Positions 8,591 through 16,886 of a DNA stretch of 64,000 bases are shown one piece after another. This stretch comes from JBBQER01 sp052148155 (GTDB lineage Bacteria; Actinomycetota; Acidimicrobiia; IMCC26256; PALSA-610). The translations under genes were made by a program, and so were the position numbers. The notes beneath the pieces are model-generated. The model saw only the letters and a list, made by a program, of their open reading frames with translations, was not told the DNA's origin and did no database searches. The stretch spans positions 1 to 64,000 of the forward strand of contig JBKQIY010000025.1 of NCBI GenBank assembly GCA_052148155.1, read 5' to 3'. The number at the start of each line of letters is the position of its first letter. Within the stretch, counting starts at the first letter, position 1.

Positions 8591-10054
8591 ATGACGAACG
8601 CGACCGACACGGTCTTCGAGGACGCCGAACGACCCCGGCGGCTTTCGCGCGATCGGATGCTGGACCCGATCAACCTCATCTTGATCCCGAACCTGGTCCT
8701 CGTAGTGATCCTGCGGCGGCACCACGTCATCGCCGCGGCACCGCTCTGGGAAATCTGTGGATCGTTGGTGGTGGCGCACGCGACGTCGACCGTGTTCGCG
8801 GCGCGGTTCACCCCGGGAACCGCGCGAGCCAAGCCCAAGGTCTTCCTCGCGTTGACGATCGGGCTCGGTGGCGCGTTCTTCTACATCATCGGATGGGGCG
8901 CGGTGCTGGCGGTCTCGTTCGTCGCCAGTGCCGCGGTCGTCATCCAGACCGACGGCTCGCGCTACAAGGTCGCGGCGATCGTCGCGGCGTTGGCGACGAT
9001 TCTCGCGGGCGAGATCGCGGTGGCATTCGGCGTCGTGCAGTCGATGATCTCGGAGCCGACCGGTCACGGCCTCGCGGTGATCGAAGCCGCGGTGACCGCG
9101 TTCGTGATCGCGCTCGTCGCTCGCGGTCAACGAGACAAGGAGCTGGTCGAAGCACGCGAACGCGAGTCGGAGGAGCGGTTCCGCGCACTGGTGCAGTACG
9201 CGTCGGACGCGATCGTCGTGATCGACGATACCGGCGCGGTGATGTACGCGAGCCCGGCCGCCGGACATCTCTTCGGGTGCGACCCCACCGAGTTCGCTCG
9301 GTTCGATCTGACGTGCGTCGATCCCGACCACGCAGAGGCGATCAGCGAGGTCTTCCGCCGCCTGCGGACGCGCCCGGGCGGCGTCGAAGCTGCCGACGTC
9401 CCGATCCGCCGGACCGACGGCACGTCGCGATGGGTGGAGGTTCGCCTCACGAACCTCCTCGGGAATCCTGCCGTACGCGGCCACGTGTGCAACCTGCGCG
9501 ACATCGGCGAACGACGGGTTGCGCACCAACAGCTCCTGCACGACGCGCAGCACGATGCGCTCACCCACCTCCCGAACCGTCGCCTCTTTCTCGAACGGCT
9601 CGACGACGTGCTGCGCACGGCGTCACCCGACGACGTGGTCGCAGTGCTCTTCGTCGACGTCGACCACTTCAAAGACATCAACGATCGGCTCGGGCACGAG
9701 ACCGGCGACCAGGTCCTGGTCGCAGTCGCCAACCGCCTGTCGGTCGTCGTGCGCCCGAACGACGTGGTCGCCCGGTACGGCGGCGACGAGTTCACCGTCT
9801 TGCTCCACGGTCTCGTCGCGGTCGACGGCGCGTTCGAGATCGCGGAGCGGATCACGAGAGAGCTCTCACACCCTTGGTGCGTCGACGGCCACCAGCTCAC
9901 GCTTTCCGTGAGCGTCGGGCTCGCCGTCTCCGACGGCACACATGAACACGCCGCGGACCTCCTGCGCCGAGCCGATCAAGCGATGTACCGGGCGAAGCGA
10001 AATGGACGCTCGCGTTGGGAGTCGTTCGACGCGGCGTGCGCCGACATCGGCTGA
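8591..10054 (+). CDS. Membrane PAS-GGDEF diguanylate cyclase
   Basis: A 487-residue signalling protein. Residues about 20-185 hold several hydrophobic segments (a membrane sensor region of no recognised family), residues about 195-315 a PAS domain (RFRALVQYASDAIVVIDDTG), and the C-terminus a GGDEF domain. The active-site GGDEF is intact at residues 397-401, and RPND at 388-391, five residues before it, is an RxxD inhibitory site, so it should make cyclic di-GMP under product control. ATG 8591 is preferred over the GTG at 8579 because GGAGGT at 8575-8580 sits 10 nt before it and would overlap the GTG. No EAL domain is present. It stands alone and appears unrelated to the catabolic neighbours. 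Confidence 0.93.
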   Translation: MTNATDTVFEDAERPRRLSRDRMLDPINLILIPNLVLVVILRRHHVIAAAPLWEICGSLVVAHATSTVFAARFTPGTARAKPKVFLALTIGLGGAFFYIIGWGAVLAVSFVASAAVVIQTDGSRYKVAAIVAALATILAGEIAVAFGVVQSMISEPTGHGLAVIEAAVTAFVIALVARGQRDKELVEARERESEERFRALVQYASDAIVVIDDTGAVMYASPAAGHLFGCDPTEFARFDLTCVDPDHAEAISEVFRRLRTRPGGVEAADVPIRRTDGTSRWVEVRLTNLLGNPAVRGHVCNLRDIGERRVAHQQLLHDAQHDALTHLPNRRLFLERLDDVLRTASPDDVVAVLFVDVDHFKDINDRLGHETGDQVLVAVANRLSVVVRPNDVVARYGGDEFTVLLHGLVAVDGAFEIAERITRELSHPWCVDGHQLTLSVSVGLAVSDGTHEHAADLLRRADQAMYRAKRNGRSRWESFDAACADIG

Positions 10055-10080
10055 CGAAGCGCCAGAACCGGCAACCCATC

Positions 10081-10111
10081 CGGGCGCCGCCCGCGGCCCT
10101 GTGGGCGCCCG
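10081..10111. terminator. Hairpin between convergent genes
   Basis: An 8-bp perfect inverted repeat, CGGGCGCC at 10081-10088 and GGCGCCCG at 10104-10111, with a 15-nt loop, lies between the convergent cyclase and LLM genes. There is no T-run, so it is a terminator-like hairpin rather than a classic intrinsic terminator. Confidence 0.45.
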
Positions 10112-10128
10112 TCACGAACCGTCCGAGT

Positions 10129-11082
10129 TCAGAGCTCGGGACAGAGCGATGCGAGGAACGCTTGCGTTCGCTGCCACGATTCGATGCGGGCGTCCCGATC
10201 GGTCCCGAGCGGCAACACCCGGACCGACAGGTCGGTGACGCCCGCGTCGCGGAAGCTGCGCAATCGTGCGACGACCGCCGACTCGTCTCCGGCCGCGCAG
10301 ATGTCGCCGACATCGGTGGCGTCGCCATGTTCGATCAGACGCTGGTAGTTCGGCGAGTACTCGGCGTGTCCGAGCACCTTGTTCGCTCGTGCGCGGGCGG
10401 CGTCGACGTCGTCGTTTCGGCACAGCGCGACGGGGACGCCGGCCACGACCCGCGGCGGCGGCCGCCCCGCCGCGGCGGCCGCACGTGTGATGCGGGGAAG
10501 GACGTGCTCGCCGATCGCTCGTTCGTCGGCCATCCACAGAATCGTTCCGGACGCCATTTCGCCCGCGATTCGAAGCATGACCGGCGCGAGCGCCGCGAGG
10601 AGGATCGGGGTGGGCACGATGTCGGTCACGTCGAGCGGGTTGTGCACCTGATACTCGTCGTTTTCGACGTCGACGGGACCCGGGCCGGCGAAGGCCGCGT
10701 TCAGGACCTCGAGATAGTTGCGGACCTGGTGTGCGGGCCGCTCATAGGCAAGGCCGAGCATGTCGGCGACAATCCAATGGTGCGACGGGCCGAGGCCGAG
10801 GGTGAACCGGCCTTCGCACACCGCCTGGTTCGACAGTGCTTGCTGAGCCATCGCGATCGGGTGACGGGTCTGTATCGGCATGACCGCGGTCCCGAGTTCG
10901 ACGTGCGATGTCGTTCGACCCATCAGCGCGACCGCGGTGAGCGCGTCGAATTCGTCCGGAACCTGGGGGACCCAGATCGACGTGAAGCCGGCCTTCTCGG
11001 CCGCTTCGGCGGCGCTGACGAGCCGCGCGACCTTGTCCGGGTATCGCCCCCGCTCGGGGCCGATCATGAGGCCGATCCGCAC
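10129..11082 (-). CDS. LLM-class F420-dependent oxidoreductase
   Basis: A 317-residue luciferase-like monooxygenase fold protein (TIM barrel). The N-terminus MRIGLMIGPERG, the segment RFTLGLGPSHHWIV and the strand/helix pattern of LLM enzymes are clear. Members that resemble this in actinobacteria mostly use coenzyme F420, though FMN cannot be excluded. It would reduce or oxidise a small organic substrate in the cytoplasm. A GTG at 11082 with GGAAGGGGAA upstream is a good start. A copy of the regional 15-bp operator lies 60 nt upstream (11142-11156), and the adjacent TetR gene carries another, so it is probably controlled by that repressor. Confidence 0.9.
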   Translation of the reverse strand: MRIGLMIGPERGRYPDKVARLVSAAEAAEKAGFTSIWVPQVPDEFDALTAVALMGRTTSHVELGTAVMPIQTRHPIAMAQQALSNQAVCEGRFTLGLGPSHHWIVADMLGLAYERPAHQVRNYLEVLNAAFAGPGPVDVENDEYQVHNPLDVTDIVPTPILLAALAPVMLRIAGEMASGTILWMADERAIGEHVLPRITRAAAAAGRPPPRVVAGVPVALCRNDDVDAARARANKVLGHAEYSPNYQRLIEHGDATDVGDICAAGDESAVVARLRSFRDAGVTDLSVRVLPLGTDRDARIESWQRTQAFLASLCPEL

Positions 11083-11141
11083 CTGGGTTCCCCTTCCGAC
11101 CTGGGGCGTCCTCGGTCACCCTAATGACGGTCAGCCAAAGT

Positions 11142-11156
11142 GACAATGGCATTCTC
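11142..11156. promoter_or_regulatory. Operator site (GACAA-N5-TTCTC) upstream of LLM gene
   Basis: GACAATGGCATTCTC lies 60 nt before the LLM start. Read on the other strand it is GAGAA-TGCCA-TTGTC. The surrounding 17-mer TGACAATGGCATTCTCG differs at only two positions from the reverse complement of 16831-16847, in front of the SDR/esterase genes, which argues for one regulator. Confidence 0.6.
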
Positions 11157-11229
11157 GTTTTTTGAGAGCCAAGGTACGGCTTATGGCAGCCCTCGTCCGT
11201 TCGGCCCGAACCTGCGGTGCGGGTCGAGG

Positions 11230-11907
11230 TCAGGCCCCGAGACCGTGCAGGCAAAAGGCCCAGGTCTCCTCGGCCGTGACGCGCATGCGGGGGCTTTCGA
11301 CCAGGCGGTTCCCGAACCAGCTGTACATCACGGTCTGTTGCATCAGCGCGGCCGCACGGCGGGGGTCGACCACGTTGATCGTGCCGGCCGCGTTCGCGGC
11401 CTGGACGAGCTCGAGCATGATCCGTGAGATCGGGGCCATGGCGGCTTTCACGCGATCCGGATGGTTGACCACGAGCTGCACCGAGAACTCCATGATCGGG
11501 CGGCGGTTGTGTGCGCCGCGCTTGCGTGGAGTCTCGGAGGGATCGCACCACTCGTGCAGGCGAGTGCTGAAGGCGCGCAGACGCTCGAACGGGTCGGATT
11601 CGGACTCGACCACGCTTCCGAGGTCCTCGGTCGCTTCGCGAATCGTCTCTTCGAAAAGGGCCAGGAGCAACTCGTCCTTGCCGTTGAAGTATTGGTAGAA
11701 CCCGCGCAGCGACTGCTTCGAGCGGTCGAGGACCTCTTGGATCGTGAACTCGGTGGTGCCCTTCTCGTCGATCAGCTCAAACGCGGCGTCGAGGAATCGC
11801 TGGATGCGCTGCTCGGCGCGCGACCGCGCCGCGTTCAGGCTGCGTGAAACTGCCCGCTCGCGCCAGGCAGGTTCGTTCACGTCATCGGGGATCTGGACGT
11901 CCGCCAT
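11230..11907 (-). CDS. TetR-family transcriptional regulator
   Basis: A 225-residue TetR-type repressor. The N-terminal helix-turn-helix is at about residues 33-80 (FTIQEVLDRSKQSLRGFYQYF), followed by an all-helical ligand domain. The ATG at 11907 gives the usual 30-residue lead. A GAGAA-N5-TTTCC site lies 50 nt upstream (11957-11971), consistent with autoregulation, and related sites precede the neighbouring LLM, Rieske and SDR/esterase genes. I therefore infer that it controls a small local regulon, probably sensing an acyl-CoA or hydrophobic acid as many catabolic TetRs do. No ligand can be named. Confidence 0.9.
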   Translation of the reverse strand: MADVQIPDDVNEPAWRERAVSRSLNAARSRAEQRIQRFLDAAFELIDEKGTTEFTIQEVLDRSKQSLRGFYQYFNGKDELLLALFEETIREATEDLGSVVESESDPFERLRAFSTRLHEWCDPSETPRKRGAHNRRPIMEFSVQLVVNHPDRVKAAMAPISRIMLELVQAANAAGTINVVDPRRAAALMQQTVMYSWFGNRLVESPRMRVTAEETWAFCLHGLGA

Positions 11908-12410
11908 GTCAGGAATCCGCTTTCACTTTCTCTGAACGGTATCAGGGCACTCGCGCGAGAACGGATTTTCCAGCATTGATGCAGCCGGTTCTCCAGTTTT
12001 ACGACCCATGCCGTCCGCACGGCGGCGCCGCCGGGCGCGACCTCGACACCGACCTCACCCACGGCGCAACGTCCGCTCGGACTCGGCCATGATCAGCCTC
12101 CTCATCGATGCTGCCGGGACCACGACACGAGCCTCTCTGACGATAATATTGCTCTCATTCTCGGGTGTCATCTTTGCGCTTTCTTGCATAGCTGCTTTCC
12201 GTTACGCTCGGCCCGTGGACGACACGGCCGACATTGAATGTGGCATTCCGCCGGGACTCAGCCACCGCCCGTTCGGCGCTGCTGACGTCGAAGTGCGCAA
12301 CGTCGGGCGCAGCATCGAATCGGGACGAAGATCGACAGCCTCCGGGCCGGCCCAGGACCCGCGTCCGTATCCGTATAGACGTCTCTGCACCCGTCGCGCC
12401 TAGGAGCCCC
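11908..12410. other. 503-bp non-coding region
   Basis: The gap between the TetR and the rightward amidohydrolase contains one operator-like site (11957-11971) close to the TetR gene. Around 12120-12210 the DNA is noticeably AT-richer than its surroundings and may hold a promoter, but I could not pick convincing -35 and -10 boxes. A possible small membrane peptide beginning near 12089 lacks a ribosome-binding site and was not called. Confidence 0.5.
11957..11971. promoter_or_regulatory. Operator site (GAGAA-N5-TTTCC) upstream of tetR
   Basis: GAGAACGGATTTTCC lies 50 nt before the TetR start codon, the position expected for an autoregulatory operator. Both arms agree with the regional pattern GARAA-N5-TTNYC. 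Confidence 0.55.
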
Positions 12411-13670
12411 ATGCCCCGTCGTCGTACCCCCCAGCCGCCCACATTGCTGCGCAGCGCCCGGCTGCTCGACGTCGACACCGGCGAGGTGATGACACCCGGC
12501 GAGCTCCTGATCGACGGTGAGCACATCGTCGGTGTGGCGCCGAGCTCGGTGCCGACCGACGCGGTCGTGGTCGACGTCGGCGACCTCACGCTGCTCCCCG
12601 GGCTGATGGACATGGAGGTCAACCTGCTGCTCGGCGGCCCGGACCATGCCAGCCCGTTGAACGCGGTGCAGGACGACCCCGCGTTGCGCACCCTGCGCGC
12701 CGTCGCCAACGCGCGTCGAACGCTGCGCGCCGGTTTCACGACCGTACGCAACCTCGGTCTGTTCATCCAGACTGGTGGGCTGCTCCTCGACGTCGCGTTG
12801 AGCAAAGCGATCGACTTCGGCTGGATCGACGGCCCGCGCGTCGTTCCGGCCGGTCACGCGATCACGCCCACCGGCGGGCATCTGGACCCGACCATGTTCC
12901 AGGCGTTCGCGCCGCACATCATGCCCTTGACCGTGGAGGAAGGCATCGCCAACGGCATCAGCGAGGTACGCAAGGCGGTCCGTTACCAGATCAAGTACGG
13001 CGCGCAGGTGATCAAGGTGTGCGCGTCGGGAGGCGTGATGTCGCACACCGGCCCGGCCGGCGCGCAGCAGTACTCCGACGAGGAGCTGCGCGCGATCGCC
13101 GACGAAGCGCACCGCGCCGGGCTCAAGGTCGCCGCGCACGCGCACGGCGACGACGGCATCCGGGCCGCGATCGAGGCCGGCTTCGATTGCATCGAGCACG
13201 GCTCGCTGGCCAGCGACGAGACACTCGGGCTCATGGTCGAGCGCGGGACGTTCCTGGTGGCGACCACCTATCTCGCCGATGGCATGGATGTCTCCCACGC
13301 CGCGCCGGCATTGCAGGCCAAGGCGGCGGAGGTGTTCCCGCGTGCCCGGGCGACGATCAGCAAGGCGATCGAACGCGGCGTGCGGGTCGCGTGCGGGACC
13401 GACGCGCCCGCGATCCCCCACGGTCGCAACGCGAAAGAGCTGATCGCGCTGGTGGAGCGCGGCATGACGCCGCTGCAGGCGATCCGCGCCGCGACTGTCG
13501 TCTGCGCGGAGTTGATCGGCGTCGATGACCGAGGCCGGCTCGCGCCGGGTCTGCTCGCCGACGTGATCGGCGTCGCCGGCGATCCGACATCCGACATCGC
13601 GGCGACCGAGCAGGTCGGCTTCGTGATGAAGGGCGGAGACGTCTTCCGCCACGACGTCGCCGCGTCGTAA
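12411..13670 (+). CDS. Imidazolonepropionase/prolidase-type amidohydrolase with altered metal motif
   Basis: A 419-residue amidohydrolase-superfamily protein (TIM barrel with an N- and C-terminal beta-sandwich). The lysine strand VIKVCASGG, the histidines in AHAHGDDG and IEHGS, and the aspartate in CGTDAP are as in prolidase-like enzymes. The first metal motif, normally D-x-H-x-H, reads D67-M-E69-V-N71, so two canonical metal-binding histidines are missing. The enzyme may bind one metal, use Glu/Asn, or have lost hydrolysis. ATG 12411 is set by GGAG at 12403-12406. It is convergent with the small gene at 13675, which ends 4 nt away. Substrate unknown. Confidence 0.88.
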   Translation: MPRRRTPQPPTLLRSARLLDVDTGEVMTPGELLIDGEHIVGVAPSSVPTDAVVVDVGDLTLLPGLMDMEVNLLLGGPDHASPLNAVQDDPALRTLRAVANARRTLRAGFTTVRNLGLFIQTGGLLLDVALSKAIDFGWIDGPRVVPAGHAITPTGGHLDPTMFQAFAPHIMPLTVEEGIANGISEVRKAVRYQIKYGAQVIKVCASGGVMSHTGPAGAQQYSDEELRAIADEAHRAGLKVAAHAHGDDGIRAAIEAGFDCIEHGSLASDETLGLMVERGTFLVATTYLADGMDVSHAAPALQAKAAEVFPRARATISKAIERGVRVACGTDAPAIPHGRNAKELIALVERGMTPLQAIRAATVVCAELIGVDDRGRLAPGLLADVIGVAGDPTSDIAATEQVGFVMKGGDVFRHDVAAS

Positions 13671-13674
13671 CGCG

Positions 13675-14013
13675 TCAGATCGCGGGCTCGAAGACTGCGT
13701 CGAAGCGCGCCGCGCCGCTGTCGGGCACGCGCGGCTGACGCCACACCTCGACGGGGAACGAGACGGTGACGAGCGCGCAGTACAGCCACAGGAGGCGCTT
13801 GGCGTCGTCGGCGAGCGCGTCGAGCGAAAACTGGTCGAGGTAGGCGATGGCTGCCTCGAGCCGCGGCATCGCCGCGTCGTAGAACGCTTGCAGCTCCGCC
13901 ATCGAGCTGCCGATGCGCTTGGCGTAACGCTCACGTTCGGAGGCCAGCGCGAACCCGGCGAAGGGCTCGAGGTCGGCGAAGTCGGTCGGCAGCATGGCGG
14001 AAGAAGTGGTCAC
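13675..14013 (-). CDS. Small conserved-looking protein next to Rieske oxygenase
   Basis: A 112-residue acidic, helix-rich protein with no domain I recognise. It has no signal peptide, cysteine motif or membrane segment; the C-terminal half (WLYCALVTVSFPVEVWRQPRVPDSG) is its most distinctive part. It starts 15 nt after the Rieske gene on the same strand, so it is almost certainly co-transcribed. It could be an assembly or regulatory partner of the oxygenase. It is not a ferredoxin, since no Fe-S cysteine motif is present, and not a typical beta subunit, which would be longer (about 160 residues). Confidence 0.7.
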   Translation of the reverse strand: MTTSSAMLPTDFADLEPFAGFALASERERYAKRIGSSMAELQAFYDAAMPRLEAAIAYLDQFSLDALADDAKRLLWLYCALVTVSFPVEVWRQPRVPDSGAARFDAVFEPAI

Positions 14014-14028
14014 GGGCAGGCTCCTCGG

Positions 14029-15315
14029 TCAGGCGCGGGCCGGCGTTGGGTGCGTCTGGGCTTCGAACGTGCTGACGTAGCTGCGGGCGGTGTGGTGGAG
14101 ATGGCGCAACAGGATTTCCTGGTCGTTCAGCGGGAACGTCTTCACGGGTGTGCGCGACTCGAGCATCGTCTGTGTCGCTTCGAGCGTGTTGCCGTCCTGC
14201 AGTGCGTACTCCTTGAACGTGACGACCGCCAGCTCCTGGGCGAGGCGTTCGCGCGCGGTTTTGGGCGGCACGAAATAGCACGCACCTTCGAAGATATGCG
14301 TGTTGTACGACGTCGGCCAGTAGTGGTAGGTGAGCACCCAGTTCGGCTTCCAGATCAGCAGCATGAAGTTCGGGAAGAACAAGAACGAGTCAAGCCCCCA
14401 CGCCTTGTGGCTCGACGGGTTGAGCCCGGGCGGTAGCTCGTCGAGCCCGATGTCGGGCACGTCCCAGGGACCGAACAGTCCGCTGCGTAATGCACGCTCG
14501 ATCGGCTTCACCATGCTCAGGTCTTTGGGCGGTGACATACCGCCCCACGACGACACCATCCCGTGCGGGCCGTCGATGCCGTACGCGAGGGCCTCGTATC
14601 CATGTTCTTGGACTTTCGCCGATTCGGCCGAAACCGACTGCTTCGCGTGGAGAACCGGTGCGTGGTAGAACTCGGTGAAGGCGTCGACGAACAGCTTCCA
14701 GTTCGCGCCGATCTCCGCCCGGTACTTGTGCACCTGCGTCATCTGGTGGAACGGGTAGCCCTCCAGCCCTTTGCCGAGCTCGCCGAGGTACTCGCACAGC
14801 GGGGTCGCGTTCGACGCGTCGAGGTTCACGAAGATGAACCCCTCCCAGACCTCGCACTGCACCGACGCGAGCGGGTAGTCGGCCTTGTCGAGGTCGAAGA
14901 ATTCCTGTTCTTGTTGGACGAAGGTCAGCTCGCCGTCGAGCGAGTAGCGCCAGCCGTGGTACTTGCATGTGAACTGGCGGCACGCGCCGCTGGTCTCCTC
15001 GCTCGGGAAGTCGCTCCAGACGAGCTTGTTGCCGCGGTGACGGCAGATGTTGTGGAACGCGCGCACCTCGCCGTCCATGGCGCGTACGACGACCACCGAC
15101 GTCCCGGCGGCGTCGAGCTCCTTGGTGAAGTAGCTGCCGGCCCTCGCCAACTGCTCGACCCGGCCGACGTTGAGCCACGTCCGGCCGAAGATCGCCGCGC
15201 GCTCACGCTCGTAGAACTCAGGCGAGGTCGAATCGGCGTACGACACCGGTTCGGTTCCGAGCTCGGGGTAGTGCTCGGTCCAGCTCCCCTCGGCGGGCTT
15301 GGTGAAATGCGGCAT
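14029..15315 (-). CDS. Rieske non-haem iron oxygenase, alpha subunit
   Basis: A 428-residue ring-hydroxylating-type oxygenase. The Rieske [2Fe-2S] ligands are Cys91, His93, Cys117 and His120 (CRH and CKYH); the 23-residue spacing between the pairs is longer than the usual 15-17. The mononuclear iron site follows at Asp211, His218 and His223 (DAFTEFYHAPVLH). The ATG at 15315 is preceded by GGAGGAACG, an excellent ribosome-binding site. It would hydroxylate, demethylate or cleave an aromatic or steroid-like substrate; no reductase or ferredoxin gene is in the window. A regional operator lies 57 nt upstream. The 112-residue gene follows in the same transcript. Confidence 0.92.
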   Translation of the reverse strand: MPHFTKPAEGSWTEHYPELGTEPVSYADSTSPEFYERERAAIFGRTWLNVGRVEQLARAGSYFTKELDAAGTSVVVVRAMDGEVRAFHNICRHRGNKLVWSDFPSEETSGACRQFTCKYHGWRYSLDGELTFVQQEQEFFDLDKADYPLASVQCEVWEGFIFVNLDASNATPLCEYLGELGKGLEGYPFHQMTQVHKYRAEIGANWKLFVDAFTEFYHAPVLHAKQSVSAESAKVQEHGYEALAYGIDGPHGMVSSWGGMSPPKDLSMVKPIERALRSGLFGPWDVPDIGLDELPPGLNPSSHKAWGLDSFLFFPNFMLLIWKPNWVLTYHYWPTSYNTHIFEGACYFVPPKTARERLAQELAVVTFKEYALQDGNTLEATQTMLESRTPVKTFPLNDQEILLRHLHHTARSYVSTFEAQTHPTPARA

Positions 15316-15371
15316 CCGTTTCGTTCCTCCGACGCTGGGGTCACCCGATGATAGCAACGATCTCCGAAAAT

Positions 15372-15386
15372 GAGAAGACCATTTCC
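15372..15386. promoter_or_regulatory. Operator site (GAGAA-N5-TTTCC) upstream of Rieske gene
   Basis: GAGAAGACCATTTCC lies 57 nt before the Rieske start, matching the regional pattern in both arms and sharing the central CCATT with the sites at 16832 and (reverse strand) 11142. Confidence 0.55.
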
Positions 15387-15431
15387 ACAGGCTGATCCCC
15401 TGCGTACGCTCGCACCGCTGGCCTGTTGAGT

Positions 15432-16040
15432 TCAGTCGGGCATCGCCGGGATGTCGCTCAGGTCGATCTCGGGTTCGATCTCGAGCCCGAGGCTGTTGAA
15501 CAACATGGCCAGGCACGTGTACGTGCCGACGACGAACGCGACCTCGATGAGCTGACGCTCGTCGAGGTGTGCGGCCAGACGTGCCCACGTCTCGTCGTCG
15601 AGGCGGAAGTGGTCGATCACCTGAACGACCGCGGCGACGAGATCGGCTTCGAGCGGCGTCCAGCCGGCTGCGTCGGTGCCGCGCGCGACGGCCTCGATGT
15701 CTTCGCGCCCGACGCCGAAGCGGGGGGCGAGCTGCACGTGTTGTACCCACTCGTAGCGCGAGCGCGTGCGCCACGCCACCCGCAGCACCATCAGCTCACG
15801 GGCGCGGTGTCCGAGCGCTGGGTCACTGAGCAGTACCTGGTTGTAGGCGAGCCACGGGCCGACGAGCGCCGGGTGGTACAGCATCGTCGCGAGCGCGTTC
15901 GGCACGCGACGAGCGTCGGGGCTCGTCGAAAGGAAGCCGTCGACGACACGGTCCGGAAACGCGCCGCGCAGCGCGGCGATCCCCTCCTCGCTCCAGTGCT
16001 CGGTCGGCAGCGGTTCGAGCCGAGGCGAGCCGTCGGTCAC
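15432..16040 (-). CDS. Carboxymuconolactone decarboxylase (AhpD/CMD) family protein
   Basis: A 202-residue CMD-family protein, all alpha-helical. The signature RARELMVLRVAWRTRSRYEWVQHV (about residues 75-98) is typical. The CxxC pair of AhpD peroxidases is absent, so a lactone decarboxylase or dehydratase-like role is more likely than a peroxidase. The GTG at 16040 forms a GTGA overlap with the SDR stop, so both proteins come from one transcript. The pair may process the product of an oxygenase, but the substrate is unknown. Confidence 0.87.
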   Translation of the reverse strand: MTDGSPRLEPLPTEHWSEEGIAALRGAFPDRVVDGFLSTSPDARRVPNALATMLYHPALVGPWLAYNQVLLSDPALGHRARELMVLRVAWRTRSRYEWVQHVQLAPRFGVGREDIEAVARGTDAAGWTPLEADLVAAVVQVIDHFRLDDETWARLAAHLDERQLIEVAFVVGTYTCLAMLFNSLGLEIEPEIDLSDIPAMPD

Positions 16041-16780
16041 AGGTACCAGCCGCCGTTGACGTTGATCTGCTGGCCTGTGATGTAGCCCGCGTCGTCGGAA
16101 CAAAGGAACGCGCAGGTCGCCGCGATGTCGTCGGGCGTGCCGGCGCGACGCACAGGCGTCTGCGCCGCGATGGCGTCGATGCTCGGTAAATCGCCTCTCG
16201 CTTCGGCGCGGCGCGCCATTGGGGTATCGATGAACCCCGGCGGGATCGTGTTCACCGTGATCCCGTTCGGCGCGAACTCGAGCGCAAGCGCTTTGGTGAG
16301 GCCGATGATGGCGCCTTTCGACGCGACGTAGTGCGCCATCCGACGCGATCCCGACTGCGCGCTCGACGACGAGATCGTCACGACACGCCCCCAGTTCGCG
16401 GCGACCATGTCGGGGATTGCGGACTGGATGCAGTGGAACGTACCGGTGAGGTTGACCGCGAGCATGCGGTCCCACGACTCGACAGAAATGTCAGTGAAGG
16501 ATTCGAAGCGGTCGATGCCCGCGCTCGTGACCATGATCGCGACCGGGCCGAGCTCGACCCTCACCCGGGCCAGCGTCGCATCGACCGCACCGCGGTCGCT
16601 GACGTCGACCGTCGCCGCGATCGCGGTCGCTCCGCTCGAGCACAGGTCCTTCGCGGTCTGGCCGGCGGCGTCGCCGTCCACGTCGAGCACCGCGACGCGA
16701 CAGCCCTGGCGGGCGAGGCGCCCGCAGATCGCCGCGCCCATCCCCGCGGCGCCTCCGGTGACTACGGCGACCCGGCTCAT
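16037..16780 (-). CDS. Short-chain dehydrogenase/reductase (FabG-like)
   Basis: A 247-residue classical SDR. The nucleotide-binding TGGAAGMG is at residues 9-16, Asp after the second strand (LDVDG) indicates NAD(H), and the catalytic Ser and YVASK follow in the ISSSSA/HYVASK region. It should oxidise a hydroxy group on a ring or acyl chain. The ATG at 16780 has GAGGAGGG just upstream; the longer open frame before it is antisense to the promoter region. The gene is divergent from the esterase at 16887, and the 106-nt gap contains an operator copy (16832-16846). Confidence 0.9.
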   Translation of the reverse strand: MSRVAVVTGGAAGMGAAICGRLARQGCRVAVLDVDGDAAGQTAKDLCSSGATAIAATVDVSDRGAVDATLARVRVELGPVAIMVTSAGIDRFESFTDISVESWDRMLAVNLTGTFHCIQSAIPDMVAANWGRVVTISSSSAQSGSRRMAHYVASKGAIIGLTKALALEFAPNGITVNTIPPGFIDTPMARRAEARGDLPSIDAIAAQTPVRRAGTPDDIAATCAFLCSDDAGYITGQQINVNGGWYL

Positions 16781-16831
16781 AGCCCTCCTCGGCGTGAAGG
16801 CCCGCACGATGCAAGCCTGCTCTCGCCATGC

Positions 16832-16846
16832 GAAAATACCATTGTC
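16832..16846. promoter_or_regulatory. Operator site (GAAAA-N5-TTGTC) between SDR and esterase
   Basis: GAAAATACCATTGTC sits in the 106-nt divergent intergenic region, 52 nt from the SDR start and 40 nt from the esterase start, so one regulator could control both directions. The 17-mer CGAAAATACCATTGTCA is a near-perfect reverse complement of the LLM-gene site (15 of 17 positions). Confidence 0.6.
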
Positions 16847-16886
16847 ATCTCGGCCGCCGCCGAGACGCTGAAGGGACGTGACACCG

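Noticed and set aside
12089..12403. Possible small membrane protein beginning MISLLIDAAG
   Set aside because: There is no ribosome-binding site, only one hydrophobic stretch, and the second half reads like random high-GC sequence.
12258..13934. A 558-codon minus-strand frame covering the amidohydrolase
   Set aside because: It is low in hydrophobic order, rich in Arg/Asp/Gln, and antisense to a gene with clear motifs.
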